Positions 34,687-44,455 of a stretch of 64,000 nt of DNA are shown one piece after another; within the stretch, counting starts at the first letter, position 1, and the number at the start of each line of letters is the position of its first letter. The notes below the pieces were generated by a model. It searched no databases and was not told the origin of the DNA. It worked only from the letters and a program-made list of their open reading frames with translations. Source of the DNA: JBOGEN01 sp050743265 (lineage in GTDB: Bacteria; Actinomycetota; Actinomycetes; JBOGEN01); NCBI GenBank assembly GCA_050743265.1, contig JBOGEN010000107.1, forward strand, positions 1 through 64,000, given 5' to 3'. The position numbers and the translations under genes were made by a program.

Positions 34687-34699
34687 GTTACGTCATCTG
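34687..34699 (-). promoter_or_regulatory. shared operator-like element, site A (MHS/ALDH gap)
   Basis: GTTACGTCATCTG on the plus strand (CAGATGACGTAAC on the minus). It lies in the 429-bp divergent gap between the MHS transporter and the ALDH. Similar elements occur in five further gaps downstream. The same gap also has an inverted repeat CCGGT-n7-ACCGG at 34621-34637. No coding frame is evident in the gap. Confidence 0.5.
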
Positions 34700-34967
34700 T
34701 CCCGCTGTAGTACGGCGCGTCTCACCCAGCGGCCGGGTCTCTCGCGTGATCGGCACCTCGACGGGCCGGGGGCCGCCCGCTGACGACACGTCGGACAAGG
34801 CGGCGACGAGATCCTTGGCAAAGGTACGTCGAATGTCGTGTCCCGCCTTCCCGAGTGGGCACGTCGGATCGGGTCGGATGGACCAGGAGCCCCAAGGACA
34901 TGCGTCCTACGGTGATGTTCAGACGGGCTCGGTGGCTCATCCGCCCTGCAGAGAGAGGCAGCAGCCG

Positions 34968-36437
34968 ATGGTTCTTCTCGACCCACTGCCGCAGATCACC
35001 ACCGACCTGTTCGTCGACGGTGAGACGTGCCCAGCCGACGACGCCCTCCAGGTCGTCGACCCTGCGGACACCAGCGCGGTGGTCGGCTATGCCGCGGCTG
35101 CGACCGCCAAGCAGGCCGAGGCAGCCGTGGCCGCGGCAGACCGGGCTTTCCCGGCATGGGCGTCGCGCACCCCCCGGGAGCGCGCTGAGCTGATCGTCGC
35201 CTCCTTGGCTCTGTTGGAGGACGACCGTGCGGCGACCGCGGAGGTCCTCACGCGGGAGAACGGAAAGATCCGCGGCGAGTCGTTCATCGACACGATCGTG
35301 TTCGCGCACCGGTTCACGCTCGCGGCCGCGCTGGCGGACGACGTGCCACAGGTGACCCGGCTGCTCGCGCCGCCGTACCGCACCGAGGTGTCGTACCTGC
35401 CCCTCGGCGTCGTCACCATCATCGTCCCCTTCAACTGGCCGCTGGCCATCCTCGCTGCCTCGCTCCCGCAGGCACTACTCGCCGGAAACACCGTCGTGGT
35501 GAAGCCGCCGCCCACCGCGCCGTTGGCCACGGTCCGGACGGTGCAGACGGTGGCGAAGGCTCTGCCCCCCGGGGTCCTCAACGTCGTCACCGGGCACGAC
35601 GCCGAGATCGGCGCGACGCTGGTCCAGGACGACCGGGTGAAGAAGGTGTGCTTCACGGGAAGCCCCGGCGGGGGCAAGCGCGTCATGTCCATGGCAGCCG
35701 AGAGCCTGACCGGGGTGGTGCTGGAGCTCGGGGGCAACGACCCGGTCCTCGTGATGGCCGACGCCGACCTGGGCCCCGAGGCCATGCAGCGGCTGTTCGC
35801 CGGGGCGTTCGCGACCACCGGTCAGGTCTGCATGGCGGCCAAGCGGCTCTACGTGCACCGCTCCCGGTACGAGGAGGTCGTCGGCGGGCTCTGCACGCTT
35901 CTCGCCGACACCCGCCTGGGGCACGGGCTCGACGAGCGGGTCACGATGGGGCCGCTGCACAGTGCCGGGCAGCGGGACTACGTGCGAGGGCTGACCACGC
36001 AGGCGAGGGAGTCCGGTGCCGAGGTCCGCGAGTTCGGGGAGGCCGTCGGGGGCGCCGATCTGTCCACGGGCAACTTCCTGCGCCCGTCTCTCGTCCTCGA
36101 CCCCCCCGACGACGCCCGCGTGGTCGTGGAGGAGCAGTTCGGTCCGACTCTGCCCGTCCTGCCCTTCGAGGACGAGGACGACGCAGTCGGGCGGGCGAAT
36201 GCCACCTGGTCAGGTCTGTGCTCGTCGGTCTGGACGGAGGACCTCGAGCGCGCTGCGTCCCTGGCAGCCCGCCTCCGCACCGGCTACACGTTCGTCAACG
36301 CCCACGGTGCGGCCCACCTGGACGAGCGGGCGCCTTTCGGCGGCTTCGACCACAGCGGCATGGGGCGTGAGATGGGGATCGAGGGAGTACGCGAGTTCAT
36401 GGGGACGCACTCCGTCGGGTTCCCGGCCCCTCGCTGA
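34968..36437 (+). CDS. aldehyde dehydrogenase family protein
   Basis: 489 aa. VTIIVPFNWPLAILAASLPQ, VVVKPPPTAPLATV, KKVCFTGSPGGGKRV, VVLELGGNDPVLV (catalytic Glu) and TTGQVCMAAKRLYV (catalytic Cys) are intact ALDH motifs; NAD(P)-dependent oxidation of an aldehyde to its acid is expected. ATG with GAGAGAGGCAG upstream; the open frame extends far upstream but without family similarity. The substrate class is not evident. The 3' end overlaps the converging ATPase gene by 41 bp. Confidence 0.92.
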   Translation: MVLLDPLPQITTDLFVDGETCPADDALQVVDPADTSAVVGYAAAATAKQAEAAVAAADRAFPAWASRTPRERAELIVASLALLEDDRAATAEVLTRENGKIRGESFIDTIVFAHRFTLAAALADDVPQVTRLLAPPYRTEVSYLPLGVVTIIVPFNWPLAILAASLPQALLAGNTVVVKPPPTAPLATVRTVQTVAKALPPGVLNVVTGHDAEIGATLVQDDRVKKVCFTGSPGGGKRVMSMAAESLTGVVLELGGNDPVLVMADADLGPEAMQRLFAGAFATTGQVCMAAKRLYVHRSRYEEVVGGLCTLLADTRLGHGLDERVTMGPLHSAGQRDYVRGLTTQARESGAEVREFGEAVGGADLSTGNFLRPSLVLDPPDDARVVVEEQFGPTLPVLPFEDEDDAVGRANATWSGLCSSVWTEDLERAASLAARLRTGYTFVNAHGAAHLDERAPFGGFDHSGMGREMGIEGVREFMGTHSVGFPAPR

Positions 36438-37536
36438 CGGACGCGGTGACGGAGGCCGTGACCGGGGCCGCTGCGCCCGTGGCCACCGAGGACGCCTCGG
36501 AAGACGAGCCCGGGACGTCCAGTGGGAAGTGGCATGCCACCTGGTGACCGGACCCCTTCTCGGTGAAACGGGGTTCCTCCAGGGCACAGCGCTCCTGCGC
36601 GCGGGGGCAGCGGGTACGGAACCGGCAACCGCTCGGCGGGTCGAGCGGCGAGGGGGGCTCCCCGGGCAGCGGAACCGGTACCCGGGCCTGTCCGGTCGTC
36701 GGGTCGATCCCCGGGATGGAGTCCAGCAGCGCAGACGTGTACGGGTGGAGCGGTCGTCGGTACAGATCCTCGGCAGGTCCGATCTCCGCCAGCTGGCCGA
36801 GGTACATCACCGCGACACGGTCGCTCACCTGCTTCACCATGGCGAGGTCGTGCGCGATGAACAGGTAGGACAGGCCCAGCTCCGACCGCAGCCTCTCGAA
36901 CAGGTTCAGCACCTGGGCCTGGATGAGCACGTCGAGCGAGGACACCGCCTCGTCGCAGATGACCAGCGCCGGGTTCAGGGCGATGGCCCGGGCAATCGCG
37001 ACCCGCTGGGCCTGACCGCCCGACAGCTCGGTCGGACGGCGCCGGCCGTACACCGACGGGTCGAGCCCGACGACGTCGAGCAGGTCTGCCGCCCGCTGCT
37101 TCCGGGCGTCGCGGCGCATCCGGCCGTACCCCACGAGAGGCTCCGCGACCAGGTCCTCCAGCCGCCACTTGGGGTTCAGGGATCCGAACGGGTCCTGGTA
37201 GACCATCTGCATGTGACGGTGGGCGTCCTTCAGCCTCCGGTGTGACAGCCGCGTCAGGTCGGTGCCCCGGAAGTGCACCTCGCCGCTCTTGGGGCGCGGC
37301 GCCTGGATGACCGAGCGGGCCAGGGTGGACTTGCCGGATCCCGTCTCCCCGACGACGCCGAGTGTCTCCCCCGGCATGACGTCGAACGAGACGTTGGACA
37401 CGGCGTGGACCACGCCGCCCTTCACCCCACCGGCGCCCCGTGTCACGAACTCCTGCACCAGGTTGCGCACGCGCAGCAACGGATCCTCCGCCTGGGTGTC
37501 CTGGCGATCGACGGTGTCGTGGTGGGGAGCGCTCAC
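36397..37536 (-). CDS. ABC importer ATP-binding subunit (DppF/OppF type)
   Basis: 379 aa. GVVGETGSGKSTLARSV (Walker A), TELSGGQAQRVAIARAIAL (signature) and LVICDEAVSSLD (Walker B) are intact. The C-terminal CRFRTRCPRAQERC is the Cys-rich oligopeptide/nickel-type motif specific for Opp/Dpp ATPases. GTG start overlaps the DppD-type stop. Second ATPase of a five-gene importer. Confidence 0.94.
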   Translation of the reverse strand: MSAPHHDTVDRQDTQAEDPLLRVRNLVQEFVTRGAGGVKGGVVHAVSNVSFDVMPGETLGVVGETGSGKSTLARSVIQAPRPKSGEVHFRGTDLTRLSHRRLKDAHRHMQMVYQDPFGSLNPKWRLEDLVAEPLVGYGRMRRDARKQRAADLLDVVGLDPSVYGRRRPTELSGGQAQRVAIARAIALNPALVICDEAVSSLDVLIQAQVLNLFERLRSELGLSYLFIAHDLAMVKQVSDRVAVMYLGQLAEIGPAEDLYRRPLHPYTSALLDSIPGIDPTTGQARVPVPLPGEPPSPLDPPSGCRFRTRCPRAQERCALEEPRFTEKGSGHQVACHFPLDVPGSSSEASSVATGAAAPVTASVTASVSEGPGTRRSASP

Positions 37537-38615
37537 GCGTGACCTCCGTCCTCGGCCGCGAGAGGGACGGGATGCCAGCAGGCCCACGAGTGCTGCGGCT
37601 CGTGCTCGGTGAGGACGGGAGCCTGCGTGCACGTGTCGCTCGCGGAGTCACAGCGCGGCCGGAAGGAACAGCCGGCCGGCAGTGCGGTCATGTCCGGAGG
37701 CTGCCCCGGGATGACCGGCAGTGGGCGGTGCGGCTCCGCGTCGAGCTGCGGAATCGCGCCCAGCAGCGCTCGCGTGTACGGCATCCGAACGCCGGCGAAC
37801 AGCGTGTCGGTCGGTGCGTACTCCACTGCCCGGCCGGCGTACATCACCAGGACGTCCTGGGCGTAGCTGGCGGCCAGCCCCAGGTCGTGGCTGATCAGGA
37901 TGACCGCCATCCCCAGTGCCTTCTTGAGCTCGACGAGCAGCTCCATGATCTGCGCCTGCGTGGTCACGTCGACGGCGGTCGTCGGCTCGTCCGCGACGAG
38001 CAGGCGCGGGTTGCCGGCAAGCGCGATCGCGATGATGACGCGCTGCCTCATCCCGCCCGACAGCTGATGCGGGTACTCGAAGAACCGTCGTTCGGCCGCA
38101 GGCATGTGCACCTGACGCAACAGCTCGACCGCACGCTCCTGTGCGGTGTGACGGTCCACCCGCTCGCGTACGCGGATGGCCTCGGTGATCTGCGCACCGA
38201 TCCGCATCGTCGGGTTGAGCGACCGGGACGGATCCTGGAAGACCATGGCGATCTCGCCGCCGCGCAGATCGCGCATGCGCCGCTCGGGCATGCCGACCAG
38301 CTCGGTGCCGTCGATCCGTGCCGAGCCCGAGACCTTGGCGGTGCGCGGCAGCAGGCCCATGAGCGCACGGGTGCTCACGCTCTTGCCCGACCCTGACTCT
38401 CCGATGATGGCCAGCATTCGACCTGCCCGTAGCTCGTAGGACAGACCGTTGACGGCATGGATGCGTTGCCCGCCGCGTGAGAACGTCACCCTCAGGTCGG
38501 AGACCGTGAGCAGTTGCGACCCGGGAGCAGATGCGGCGGCTCCTCGGCTGCCCTCACCGATGCCCACCTGGGCCGTGGCCGGGTGCTGGTGTGCGACCTG
38601 GGGGTCGACGGTCAT
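37533..38615 (-). CDS. ABC importer ATP-binding subunit (DppD/OppD type)
   Basis: 360 aa. LAIIGESGSGKSVSTRALMG (Walker A), HQLSGGMRQRVIIAIALAG (signature) and LLVADEPTTAVDVT (Walker B) are present; CSFRPRCDSASDTC is the Opp/Dpp C-terminal motif. The ~35-residue N-terminal extension (HQHPATAQVGIGEGSRG) is not conserved. ATG overlaps the permease stop by 4 bp. Pairs with the other ATPase as a heterodimer. Confidence 0.94.
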   Translation of the reverse strand: MTVDPQVAHQHPATAQVGIGEGSRGAAASAPGSQLLTVSDLRVTFSRGGQRIHAVNGLSYELRAGRMLAIIGESGSGKSVSTRALMGLLPRTAKVSGSARIDGTELVGMPERRMRDLRGGEIAMVFQDPSRSLNPTMRIGAQITEAIRVRERVDRHTAQERAVELLRQVHMPAAERRFFEYPHQLSGGMRQRVIIAIALAGNPRLLVADEPTTAVDVTTQAQIMELLVELKKALGMAVILISHDLGLAASYAQDVLVMYAGRAVEYAPTDTLFAGVRMPYTRALLGAIPQLDAEPHRPLPVIPGQPPDMTALPAGCSFRPRCDSASDTCTQAPVLTEHEPQHSWACWHPVPLAAEDGGHA

Positions 38616-39496
38616 CGGCCACTCCATCGGCTCCGCAGGCGTTCGCCGAAGAGGTTGAAGGCCAGGACCGTCACCAGCAGCGCAACGCTGGGCCACACGA
38701 CGAGCATGGGCCCCGCGGCCATGCTCTGCTGGCCTTCGTACACCATGTTCCCCCAGCTCGGCGCCGGCGGGGGAACCCCGAGGCCGAGGAAGCTGAGCGC
38801 CCCCTCGACGATGATCACGATGCCCATGCCGAGCATCCCGAACGTGATGAGCTGGGGGAGCACGTTCGGGGCGATGTGCCGGAGCAGGACCCGCCAGCCG
38901 CGCGTACCGCAGAGCTTGGCTGCGGCCATGAACGGCTGCGTACAGAGGCGCAGCGTCGCCGCCCGCGATATCCGCGCGAAAGCCGGGATGCTGAAGAACG
39001 CCAGGGCGAAGATGGTGTTGCGCATGCTCGGGCCCAGGCTCTGGGCAACCGCCAAGGTGAGCACGAGCGACGGAAAGGCGATGAGGACATCGAGTGCCCG
39101 CATGATGGCGGCATCGAAGATCCCCCCGAGGTAGGCGGACAGCGCCCCCAGGCCACCGCCGACCACCAGCCCGAGCAGGTTCACCGACACCGCGATGGTG
39201 AGCGAGGATCTCCCCCCGTACATCAGCCGCGACAGGATGTCGTTGCCGTTCGGGTCCGTGCCCAGCAGGTGACCCGGTGACCGGGCCGGAAGGCTGGACT
39301 CCAGGACGTCTCCGCCGGTAGGCGCCGGGAGTATGCCGGCGAACGGCCCCAGGAAGCACGTCAGCAGGATGAGGACGATGGCCGCACCTGGCAGTGCCAG
39401 CTGCAGCCGACCGAGCCAGGCCCGGCCGCGGCTGAGCTCGGCCTCGTGAGGTGCACTGGAGCCGAGCTCCGCGCCCGCTGCCTCAATGACTGCCAT
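38612..39496 (-). CDS. ABC importer permease (DppC/OppC type)
   Basis: 294 aa, six membrane segments after a hydrophilic start. HLLGTDPNGNDILSRLMYGG is the DppC/OppC N-terminal signature and CGTRGWRVLLRHIAPNVLP (EAA loop) contacts the ATPases. It overlaps the DppB-type gene by 14 bp. With the partner permease it forms the channel for a di/oligopeptide- or metal-chelate-like ligand. Confidence 0.93.
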   Translation of the reverse strand: MAVIEAAGAELGSSAPHEAELSRGRAWLGRLQLALPGAAIVLILLTCFLGPFAGILPAPTGGDVLESSLPARSPGHLLGTDPNGNDILSRLMYGGRSSLTIAVSVNLLGLVVGGGLGALSAYLGGIFDAAIMRALDVLIAFPSLVLTLAVAQSLGPSMRNTIFALAFFSIPAFARISRAATLRLCTQPFMAAAKLCGTRGWRVLLRHIAPNVLPQLITFGMLGMGIVIIVEGALSFLGLGVPPPAPSWGNMVYEGQQSMAAGPMLVVWPSVALLVTVLAFNLFGERLRSRWSGR

Positions 39497-40508
39497 AGCG
39501 GATCCTCGGGTCCAGCACGGCGTAGAGCAGGTCGACGACGAGGTTGGCCAGCACGGCGACCACCGCGAACACGACGACGCACGCCTGCACCACCACGGCG
39601 TCGCGCGTGTTGATGGCCTGGAGCAGCAGCTGGCCGAGGCCCGGGATCGCGAAGATCTGCTCGATGATCACGGTGCCACCGATCAACGACCCCACGTTGA
39701 GGCCGACGAGGGTGAGGAGCCCGAACGACGAGTTGCGGAAGGCGTGCATCACGAGGACCCGCCAGGGCCCGACACCCTTGGCTCGGGCCGTGTCCACGTA
39801 GTCCTGGCTCTCCATCTGCTCGACGAGGTCGCCGCGCAGGAACCGGGTGTAGAAGCAGAACAGCGGGAACGCCAGCGCGAGCACCGGCAGGATCACCGAC
39901 CTCAGGTTCCCGGCCAGGCTCTCGCTGATCGGCACGAAGCCGATGGCCGGCAGGACGCCGAGCAGGACGGCGAACACGAGGACCAGCAGCAGCGCCAGCA
40001 CGTAGTTGGCCATCGACAGGCCGGTGACGCTGAGGAGCATGCTGAGGCGGTCCACCACGCCGTTCGGGCGCCGCGCCGCCAGCAAGGCCAGCGGAATCGC
40101 GGCGAGCAACGACACGGCGAACGCGAGCGCGACGAGCTCGGCGGAGACGGGCAGCCGGTTCGCGAGGAGCTCGGTCACCGCCTGCCCGCCCACCATGGAC
40201 TCACCCAGGTCACCCGTCGCCGCGCCGCCTAGCCACTCGAGGTACCTCTCCGGACCGGACTTGTCCAGGCCGAGCTGCAGCGAGAGGTCACGGACCTGCC
40301 CGGGCGTGGCGTCCGCTCCCAGCAGCTGCTGTGCCGCGTTGCCGGGGATCAGGCTCAGCACCCAGAAGGTGAGGATGCTCACGCCGACGATGATCGGGAT
40401 CGTCATGAGCAGCCGCCTGACGACCAGGCGAAGCACCGGGGAGCTGGTCACCTGCCGGAGACGACCGGCCTCGGGCTGCGCCGGGCGAGCCGGAAGAGCC
40501 GCGCTCAC
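39483..40508 (-). CDS. ABC importer permease (DppB/OppB type)
   Basis: 341 aa. RRLLMTIPIIVGVSILTFWV is the first helix typical of DppB/OppB, and YVDTARAKGVGPWRVLVMHA the EAA loop contacting the ATPases. It overlaps the solute-binding protein stop by 4 bp and precedes DppC in the canonical order SBP-B-C-D-F. Confidence 0.93.
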   Translation of the reverse strand: MSAALPARPAQPEAGRLRQVTSSPVLRLVVRRLLMTIPIIVGVSILTFWVLSLIPGNAAQQLLGADATPGQVRDLSLQLGLDKSGPERYLEWLGGAATGDLGESMVGGQAVTELLANRLPVSAELVALAFAVSLLAAIPLALLAARRPNGVVDRLSMLLSVTGLSMANYVLALLLVLVFAVLLGVLPAIGFVPISESLAGNLRSVILPVLALAFPLFCFYTRFLRGDLVEQMESQDYVDTARAKGVGPWRVLVMHAFRNSSFGLLTLVGLNVGSLIGGTVIIEQIFAIPGLGQLLLQAINTRDAVVVQACVVVFAVVAVLANLVVDLLYAVLDPRIRYGSH

Positions 40509-42151
40509 TCCTTGGCCCGCCAGACACGGTCCCAGAGGACACCGGAGTTGACGACGATGGAGGGGATCTTCGTGGTCAGACCGGGCCCGTACACGCCCTT
40601 CACCGCCAGGTTCGCCTGCGCGAACGCGAGGCCGAAGGGTGCGTACCTCTGCTCGGCGATGTGCTCCGCGGCCTCGAGGTAGAGGTCGTCACGCTGGTTG
40701 GGGTCCGGCTCGGCGGCAGCCTTGGCGAACAGTGCGTCCAGCTTGGGCTCCTTGACACCCGTGAACGGCGACCTGGAGGAGAACCGGAAGCTCACACCGA
40801 CCCCCGCCGCCGGGTCCCACGCACCGGCCGTCTGCAGCATCGCCTGCCACCCCCCGGAGTTGAACTCCTGGATGAGCTTGGAGAGCTGGTACGAGTCCGT
40901 GGCCACCTCGATGCCGGCCTTCTCCCACTGCGTCCGCAGCGCTGTCAGGACCTGGGTGGCCGTGTACGAGCTGAGCGTGCCCAGGTGCACCTCGAGGCCG
41001 CCCATCTGCTTCACGAGCTTCTTGGCCTTCGCCAGGTCGTACTCCGGGTAGCCGGGCACCTGCTCGTGGTGGAAGAGGCCGCCGGGCCCGGTGAACATCT
41101 GGCTGACCGGGTACTTTCCGTCGAACAGCCCCTTCGTGATCGCCTCGAAGTCAGTGGCCCGGTAGATCGCCTCGCGGGCGAGCTTGTCGTCGAAGGGCGG
41201 CTGGAAGGTGTTGAGCTGAACGACGTACGGCGACGTGGGCGGCGCGATGGTGACGGACAGGTCATCGCTCGACTGGGCCTTGGTGATGAGCGGCGTCGTC
41301 GCCATCCCCTCGTAGGCATGAGCCTCGCCGGTCAGCAGCGCCTGGTACGCGGGCTGGTCGCCACCGATCGAGCTGAACGTGAGCCCGTCGAGGTACGGCA
41401 GCCCCTTCTTGAAGTAGTCGGGGTTGCGCTTGAGCACGAGCTTGGAGCTCAGCTCGTTGGTGACGACCGTGAACGGGCCCGCGCCGACCGGCTTCATCTT
41501 GAACTCGTCGAGCCCCATCTTGTCCATCGCCGTGGGCGACGCGATCCAGTTGACGTTGCTCGCCGGGAAGCTGCTGATGACCGCGGCGTTGTTGGGCTGG
41601 GCGAAGCGCAGCCTCACCGTCAGCTCGTCCGGCGTGGTGATGGGGTCCTTCTCGGCGAGAATCCATTGCGTCGGCGCACATGTGCACGGCGAGTCGACGT
41701 CGCGCTTGAAGTTCCAGGCCACCGCCTCGGCGTCGAGCGGCGTGCCGTCCGAGAACGTGATGCCGTCCCGCAGCTTGATCGTGAGGGTCTTGCCGCCGTC
41801 GCTGAACGCGTAGCTCTCCGCCTGGTTCGGCACGATGCGGGCGTTGGAGCCGTCCTCGTCCGCCTCCAGGAGGAACAGGCCGCCGTAGATGGCCTGCATC
41901 TGCGCGAGGTTCGCGCCGCCCGTCGTGTTCGTTGCCGGGTCGAGCCCCGACGGGTAGCTGCCGGTGAAGCTCTCGTCCTCCAGGACGGTGATGCTTCCGC
42001 CCCTCTGCGGCGGTCCCGCGTCCACCTGACGGTCGTCGTCCGCGCCCTCCGAGGCACCGCCGCCGCATGCTGCGACGGCGAGCAGCAGGACAGCCGCCAG
42101 CGGGCCGGCCAGTCGCCTCGAGTTCCTGTTGACGATCGCCAGGGTTCTCAC
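40505..42151 (-). CDS. ABC importer solute-binding lipoprotein, family 5
   Basis: 548 aa. RLAGPLAAVLLLAVAACGG is a lipoprotein signal with the lipobox VAAC (Cys near residue 29). KLRDGITFSDGTPLDAEAVAWNF is the family 5 (DppA/OppA) signature. It heads a five-gene importer operon and faces the IclR gene across a 368-bp gap. Given the surrounding alcohol, aldehyde and CoA-transferase genes, the ligand may be a non-peptide carbon source; that is inference. Confidence 0.93.
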   Translation of the reverse strand: MRTLAIVNRNSRRLAGPLAAVLLLAVAACGGGASEGADDDRQVDAGPPQRGGSITVLEDESFTGSYPSGLDPATNTTGGANLAQMQAIYGGLFLLEADEDGSNARIVPNQAESYAFSDGGKTLTIKLRDGITFSDGTPLDAEAVAWNFKRDVDSPCTCAPTQWILAEKDPITTPDELTVRLRFAQPNNAAVISSFPASNVNWIASPTAMDKMGLDEFKMKPVGAGPFTVVTNELSSKLVLKRNPDYFKKGLPYLDGLTFSSIGGDQPAYQALLTGEAHAYEGMATTPLITKAQSSDDLSVTIAPPTSPYVVQLNTFQPPFDDKLAREAIYRATDFEAITKGLFDGKYPVSQMFTGPGGLFHHEQVPGYPEYDLAKAKKLVKQMGGLEVHLGTLSSYTATQVLTALRTQWEKAGIEVATDSYQLSKLIQEFNSGGWQAMLQTAGAWDPAAGVGVSFRFSSRSPFTGVKEPKLDALFAKAAAEPDPNQRDDLYLEAAEHIAEQRYAPFGLAFAQANLAVKGVYGPGLTTKIPSIVVNSGVLWDRVWRAKE

Positions 42152-42371
42152 GTCGGTGCTCCTGCTCCGGGAGGCGTAGGAATGGTGGCCGGGCGCTCGA
42201 CGGTGGACGACCTCGCCGTCTGCGGGTCACGTCGAGAGACTGGGTCCCGAATGGCTCCGCATAGACTCGCGACCGGCCATCCCGGCGTCCATGCCGCTTC
42301 CACGAGGCGAAAGACAAGATGCCCCTCGTGTCGGCGCAGGTAATGGCTCCACAGGCTTCGTTCGGTGATCC

Positions 42372-42384
42372 GGTACGTCATTCG
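42372..42384 (-). promoter_or_regulatory. shared operator-like element, site B (importer/IclR gap)
   Basis: GGTACGTCATTCG on the plus strand (CGAATGACGTACC on the minus), in the divergent 368-bp gap between the importer operon and the IclR regulator. The TG of the second half is absent. Nothing else is recognised in the gap. Confidence 0.45.
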
Positions 42385-42519
42385 TCGCGGCCCATGTGCG
42401 CGACTTCGGCTATCACCCCCGTCAGCCGCCGCGGCATGATGAGTCCGCCCACCAGCTCGGCATGCGACACCTCCGACGGCAGCCCGCCGCGGGTAGGACG
42501 CGGATCGAGAGGAGTCCCC

Positions 42520-43368
42520 TTGGCACATCAGACGATTGCTAGGGAGAGTCCGAGCGCCGGTGCGACCGGGCAGGCGAACGCCGCTGGGCGGCTGCTGGCC
42601 GTGCTTGACGCCTTCGGTCCCGCCCACCCGGCGCTGACCCTGAGCGAGATCTCCCGTCGGGCGGGGCTGAGCCTGTCCACGGCACATCGCCTCGTGCGCG
42701 AGCTGTCGAACTGGGGTGCGCTGGAACGCGACGCGTCCGGGCGGTACGCGCTCGGACTCCGTCTGCTGGAGCTGGCCGCTCTCGCGCCACGAGGGCTGAG
42801 CTTCCGCGAAGCCGCTTATCCGGTGCTGGACACGCTGGCGCACCGTACGCAGGGCAACGTGCACCTCGGCGTGCGGGACGACCTCGAGGTGGTCTACATC
42901 GAGAGCCTCCGTGCCACGGCCACCCACCCGACGAACAGCCGGATCGGTGACCGGTGGCCGATGCACGCCACAGGGACCGGGCTCGTCCTGCTCGCCTTCT
43001 CCGACGGGGAGCTGCAGGAACGCGCACTGCGAGGCCCCTTGCAGCGCTTCACCCCTCTGACCGTGACCAACCCTCGGGAGCTGCGCCGCCATCTCGCTCT
43101 CGTGCGCCAGTCCGGGATCGCGATCGCACGCGGGCAGATCACCCTGCCGGACCTCGTGGTCGCCGCGCCGGTCTACGACCAGTCGGGAGCCATGGCCGCG
43201 GCCATCAGTGTGGTCGTCGAGGCGTACGGCGCCCGGCCGACGTTCCTCGCCACGATGCTCGTCGAGGCCTCAGCCGCCATCACGCGGCGTCTGGGGGCGC
43301 CGTCCGACGAAGCACTTCCCGGACCTGCGCGCCCGCGACACACGACCGCCCTGGCGCACGGGTCCTGA
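42520..43368 (+). CDS. IclR family transcriptional regulator
   Basis: 282 aa. Residues ~20-80 are the winged helix (LLAVLDAFGPAHPALTLSEI, SRRAGLSLSTAHRLVREL, DASGRYALGLRLLELA) and the rest is the IclR effector domain (VHLGVRDDLEVVYIESL, WPMHATGTGLVLLAF, AAPVYDQSGAMAAAISVVV). I choose a TTG start because GAGAGGAG lies directly upstream and the longer reading is not family-like. It is the only dedicated regulator in the region, diverges from the importer operon and is therefore the first candidate for the shared operator element. Confidence 0.9.
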   Translation: MAHQTIARESPSAGATGQANAAGRLLAVLDAFGPAHPALTLSEISRRAGLSLSTAHRLVRELSNWGALERDASGRYALGLRLLELAALAPRGLSFREAAYPVLDTLAHRTQGNVHLGVRDDLEVVYIESLRATATHPTNSRIGDRWPMHATGTGLVLLAFSDGELQERALRGPLQRFTPLTVTNPRELRRHLALVRQSGIAIARGQITLPDLVVAAPVYDQSGAMAAAISVVVEAYGARPTFLATMLVEASAAITRRLGAPSDEALPGPARPRHTTALAHGS

Positions 43369-43378
43369 CCGCGCGCTG

Positions 43379-43397
43379 GGCCGTGCCTGGCACGGCC
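43379..43397. terminator. bidirectional terminator between IclR and amidohydrolase
   Basis: GGCCGTGCC-T-GGCACGGCC, a perfect 19-bp inverted repeat lying between the converging stop codons of the IclR gene and the amidohydrolase operon. Realistic folding gives an 8-bp stem with a CTG loop. Confidence 0.6.
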
Positions 43398-44437
43398 TAC
43401 CTGACGCGTACCTCCTCGGCCGGGCGCCGGCCCGAACGTGGACTGTCGATTCCGAGCCATCGGAGGGCGTTCCTCGCCGTGATCGCGTCGAGTACGTCCG
43501 GCGCCAGCCCCATCGAGAGCAGCGTGCGGCCCGCCGGCTCCTCGCGCGGCATCGCCGGGAAGTCGGAACCGACCAGCAGCCGATCGGAGCCGAGAAGGTC
43601 GATCAGGAACCGGATCGCGCGGTGGTCGAAGACCAGCGAGTCGTAGTAGAAGCGCCGCGCGAGCTCGAGTGGCGACGGGCCGTCGTCCGGCATGAGTGCC
43701 CGCTCGGTCACCGGCGGCTCCTCGTTCCACGAGCCACCCCAGAAGTACTGCGCGCGCGGCACCATGAGCGGAAAGCCGCCCGCGGCGTGGCTGAACGAGA
43801 TCCGCAGGTCCGGGCACCTGGCGGCCGTGCCGCCGAGGATGAGGGAGGCTGCGGCCAGCGCCCCCTCGATGCCGACGACGTAGGTGCCCCTGGCGGACGT
43901 CGGCAACCGATCGGTCGGGGTGGGCAGGGCGTGGACGAAGACCGCGAGGCCGAGCCGCTCGGCTTCGGCGAAGAACGGCAGGAACCTCTCCTCACCGATG
44001 GAGACGCCCAGCACGTTGGAGGCGATCTCCACGCCGAGCAGGCCGTGGTCGCGGACGACGGTCAGCTCGGAGGCCGCGGCGTCCGGGTCCTGGAGCGGAA
44101 CCATGCCGAACCCGATCAGCCGACTGGTGTCGTACGCACACAGCTCGGCCGTGAACGCGTTGACGTGCCGGGCGAGGGCGAGACCGTCGGCGAGCGCCAA
44201 GCCGTAGTTCAGCAAAGGCGGCATCGGGGTGAGGACCTCGAGGTCCACCCCGGAGTCGTCCATCTCTTCCACGCGCCGCTCGGCGTCGAAGAAGACGTCC
44301 CGGGCCTTGAAGCGCGTGCTCCCGAAGACCAACGTCCGGGCGGTACTCCCGTCGACCGGCTCCATGCGGGGAAAACACTCGGGAGCATCGGCCGGGTAGT
44401 CCCGCGGCAGGAGGTGGGCGTGGGCATCGACGAGCAC
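43397..44437 (-). CDS. ACMSD-like amidohydrolase (amidohydrolase 2 family)
   Basis: 346 aa. MLVDAHAHLLPRDYP carries the metal-binding HxH at the N-terminus; VFVHALPTPTD, RISFSHAAGGFPLM and LLVGSDFPAMPREEP supply the further His and the Asp that complete the single-metal site of ACMSD-type decarboxylases and hydrolases. Such enzymes act on aromatic or unsaturated carboxylates or lactones. It is the last gene of a six-gene minus-strand operon beginning with the ADH at 49.96 kb. A second paralogue is at 51.8 kb. Confidence 0.85.
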   Translation of the reverse strand: MLVDAHAHLLPRDYPADAPECFPRMEPVDGSTARTLVFGSTRFKARDVFFDAERRVEEMDDSGVDLEVLTPMPPLLNYGLALADGLALARHVNAFTAELCAYDTSRLIGFGMVPLQDPDAAASELTVVRDHGLLGVEIASNVLGVSIGEERFLPFFAEAERLGLAVFVHALPTPTDRLPTSARGTYVVGIEGALAAASLILGGTAARCPDLRISFSHAAGGFPLMVPRAQYFWGGSWNEEPPVTERALMPDDGPSPLELARRFYYDSLVFDHRAIRFLIDLLGSDRLLVGSDFPAMPREEPAGRTLLSMGLAPDVLDAITARNALRWLGIDSPRSGRRPAEEVRVR

Positions 44438-44455
44438 GAGAGCCTCCAGGAGCCC

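Noticed and set aside
33018..34967. A long N-terminal extension of the ALDH reading frame (1139 codons in total)
   Set aside because: The extension is antisense to the MHS transporter and mftA and has no similarity to ALDH; a good ribosome-binding site marks the internal ATG.
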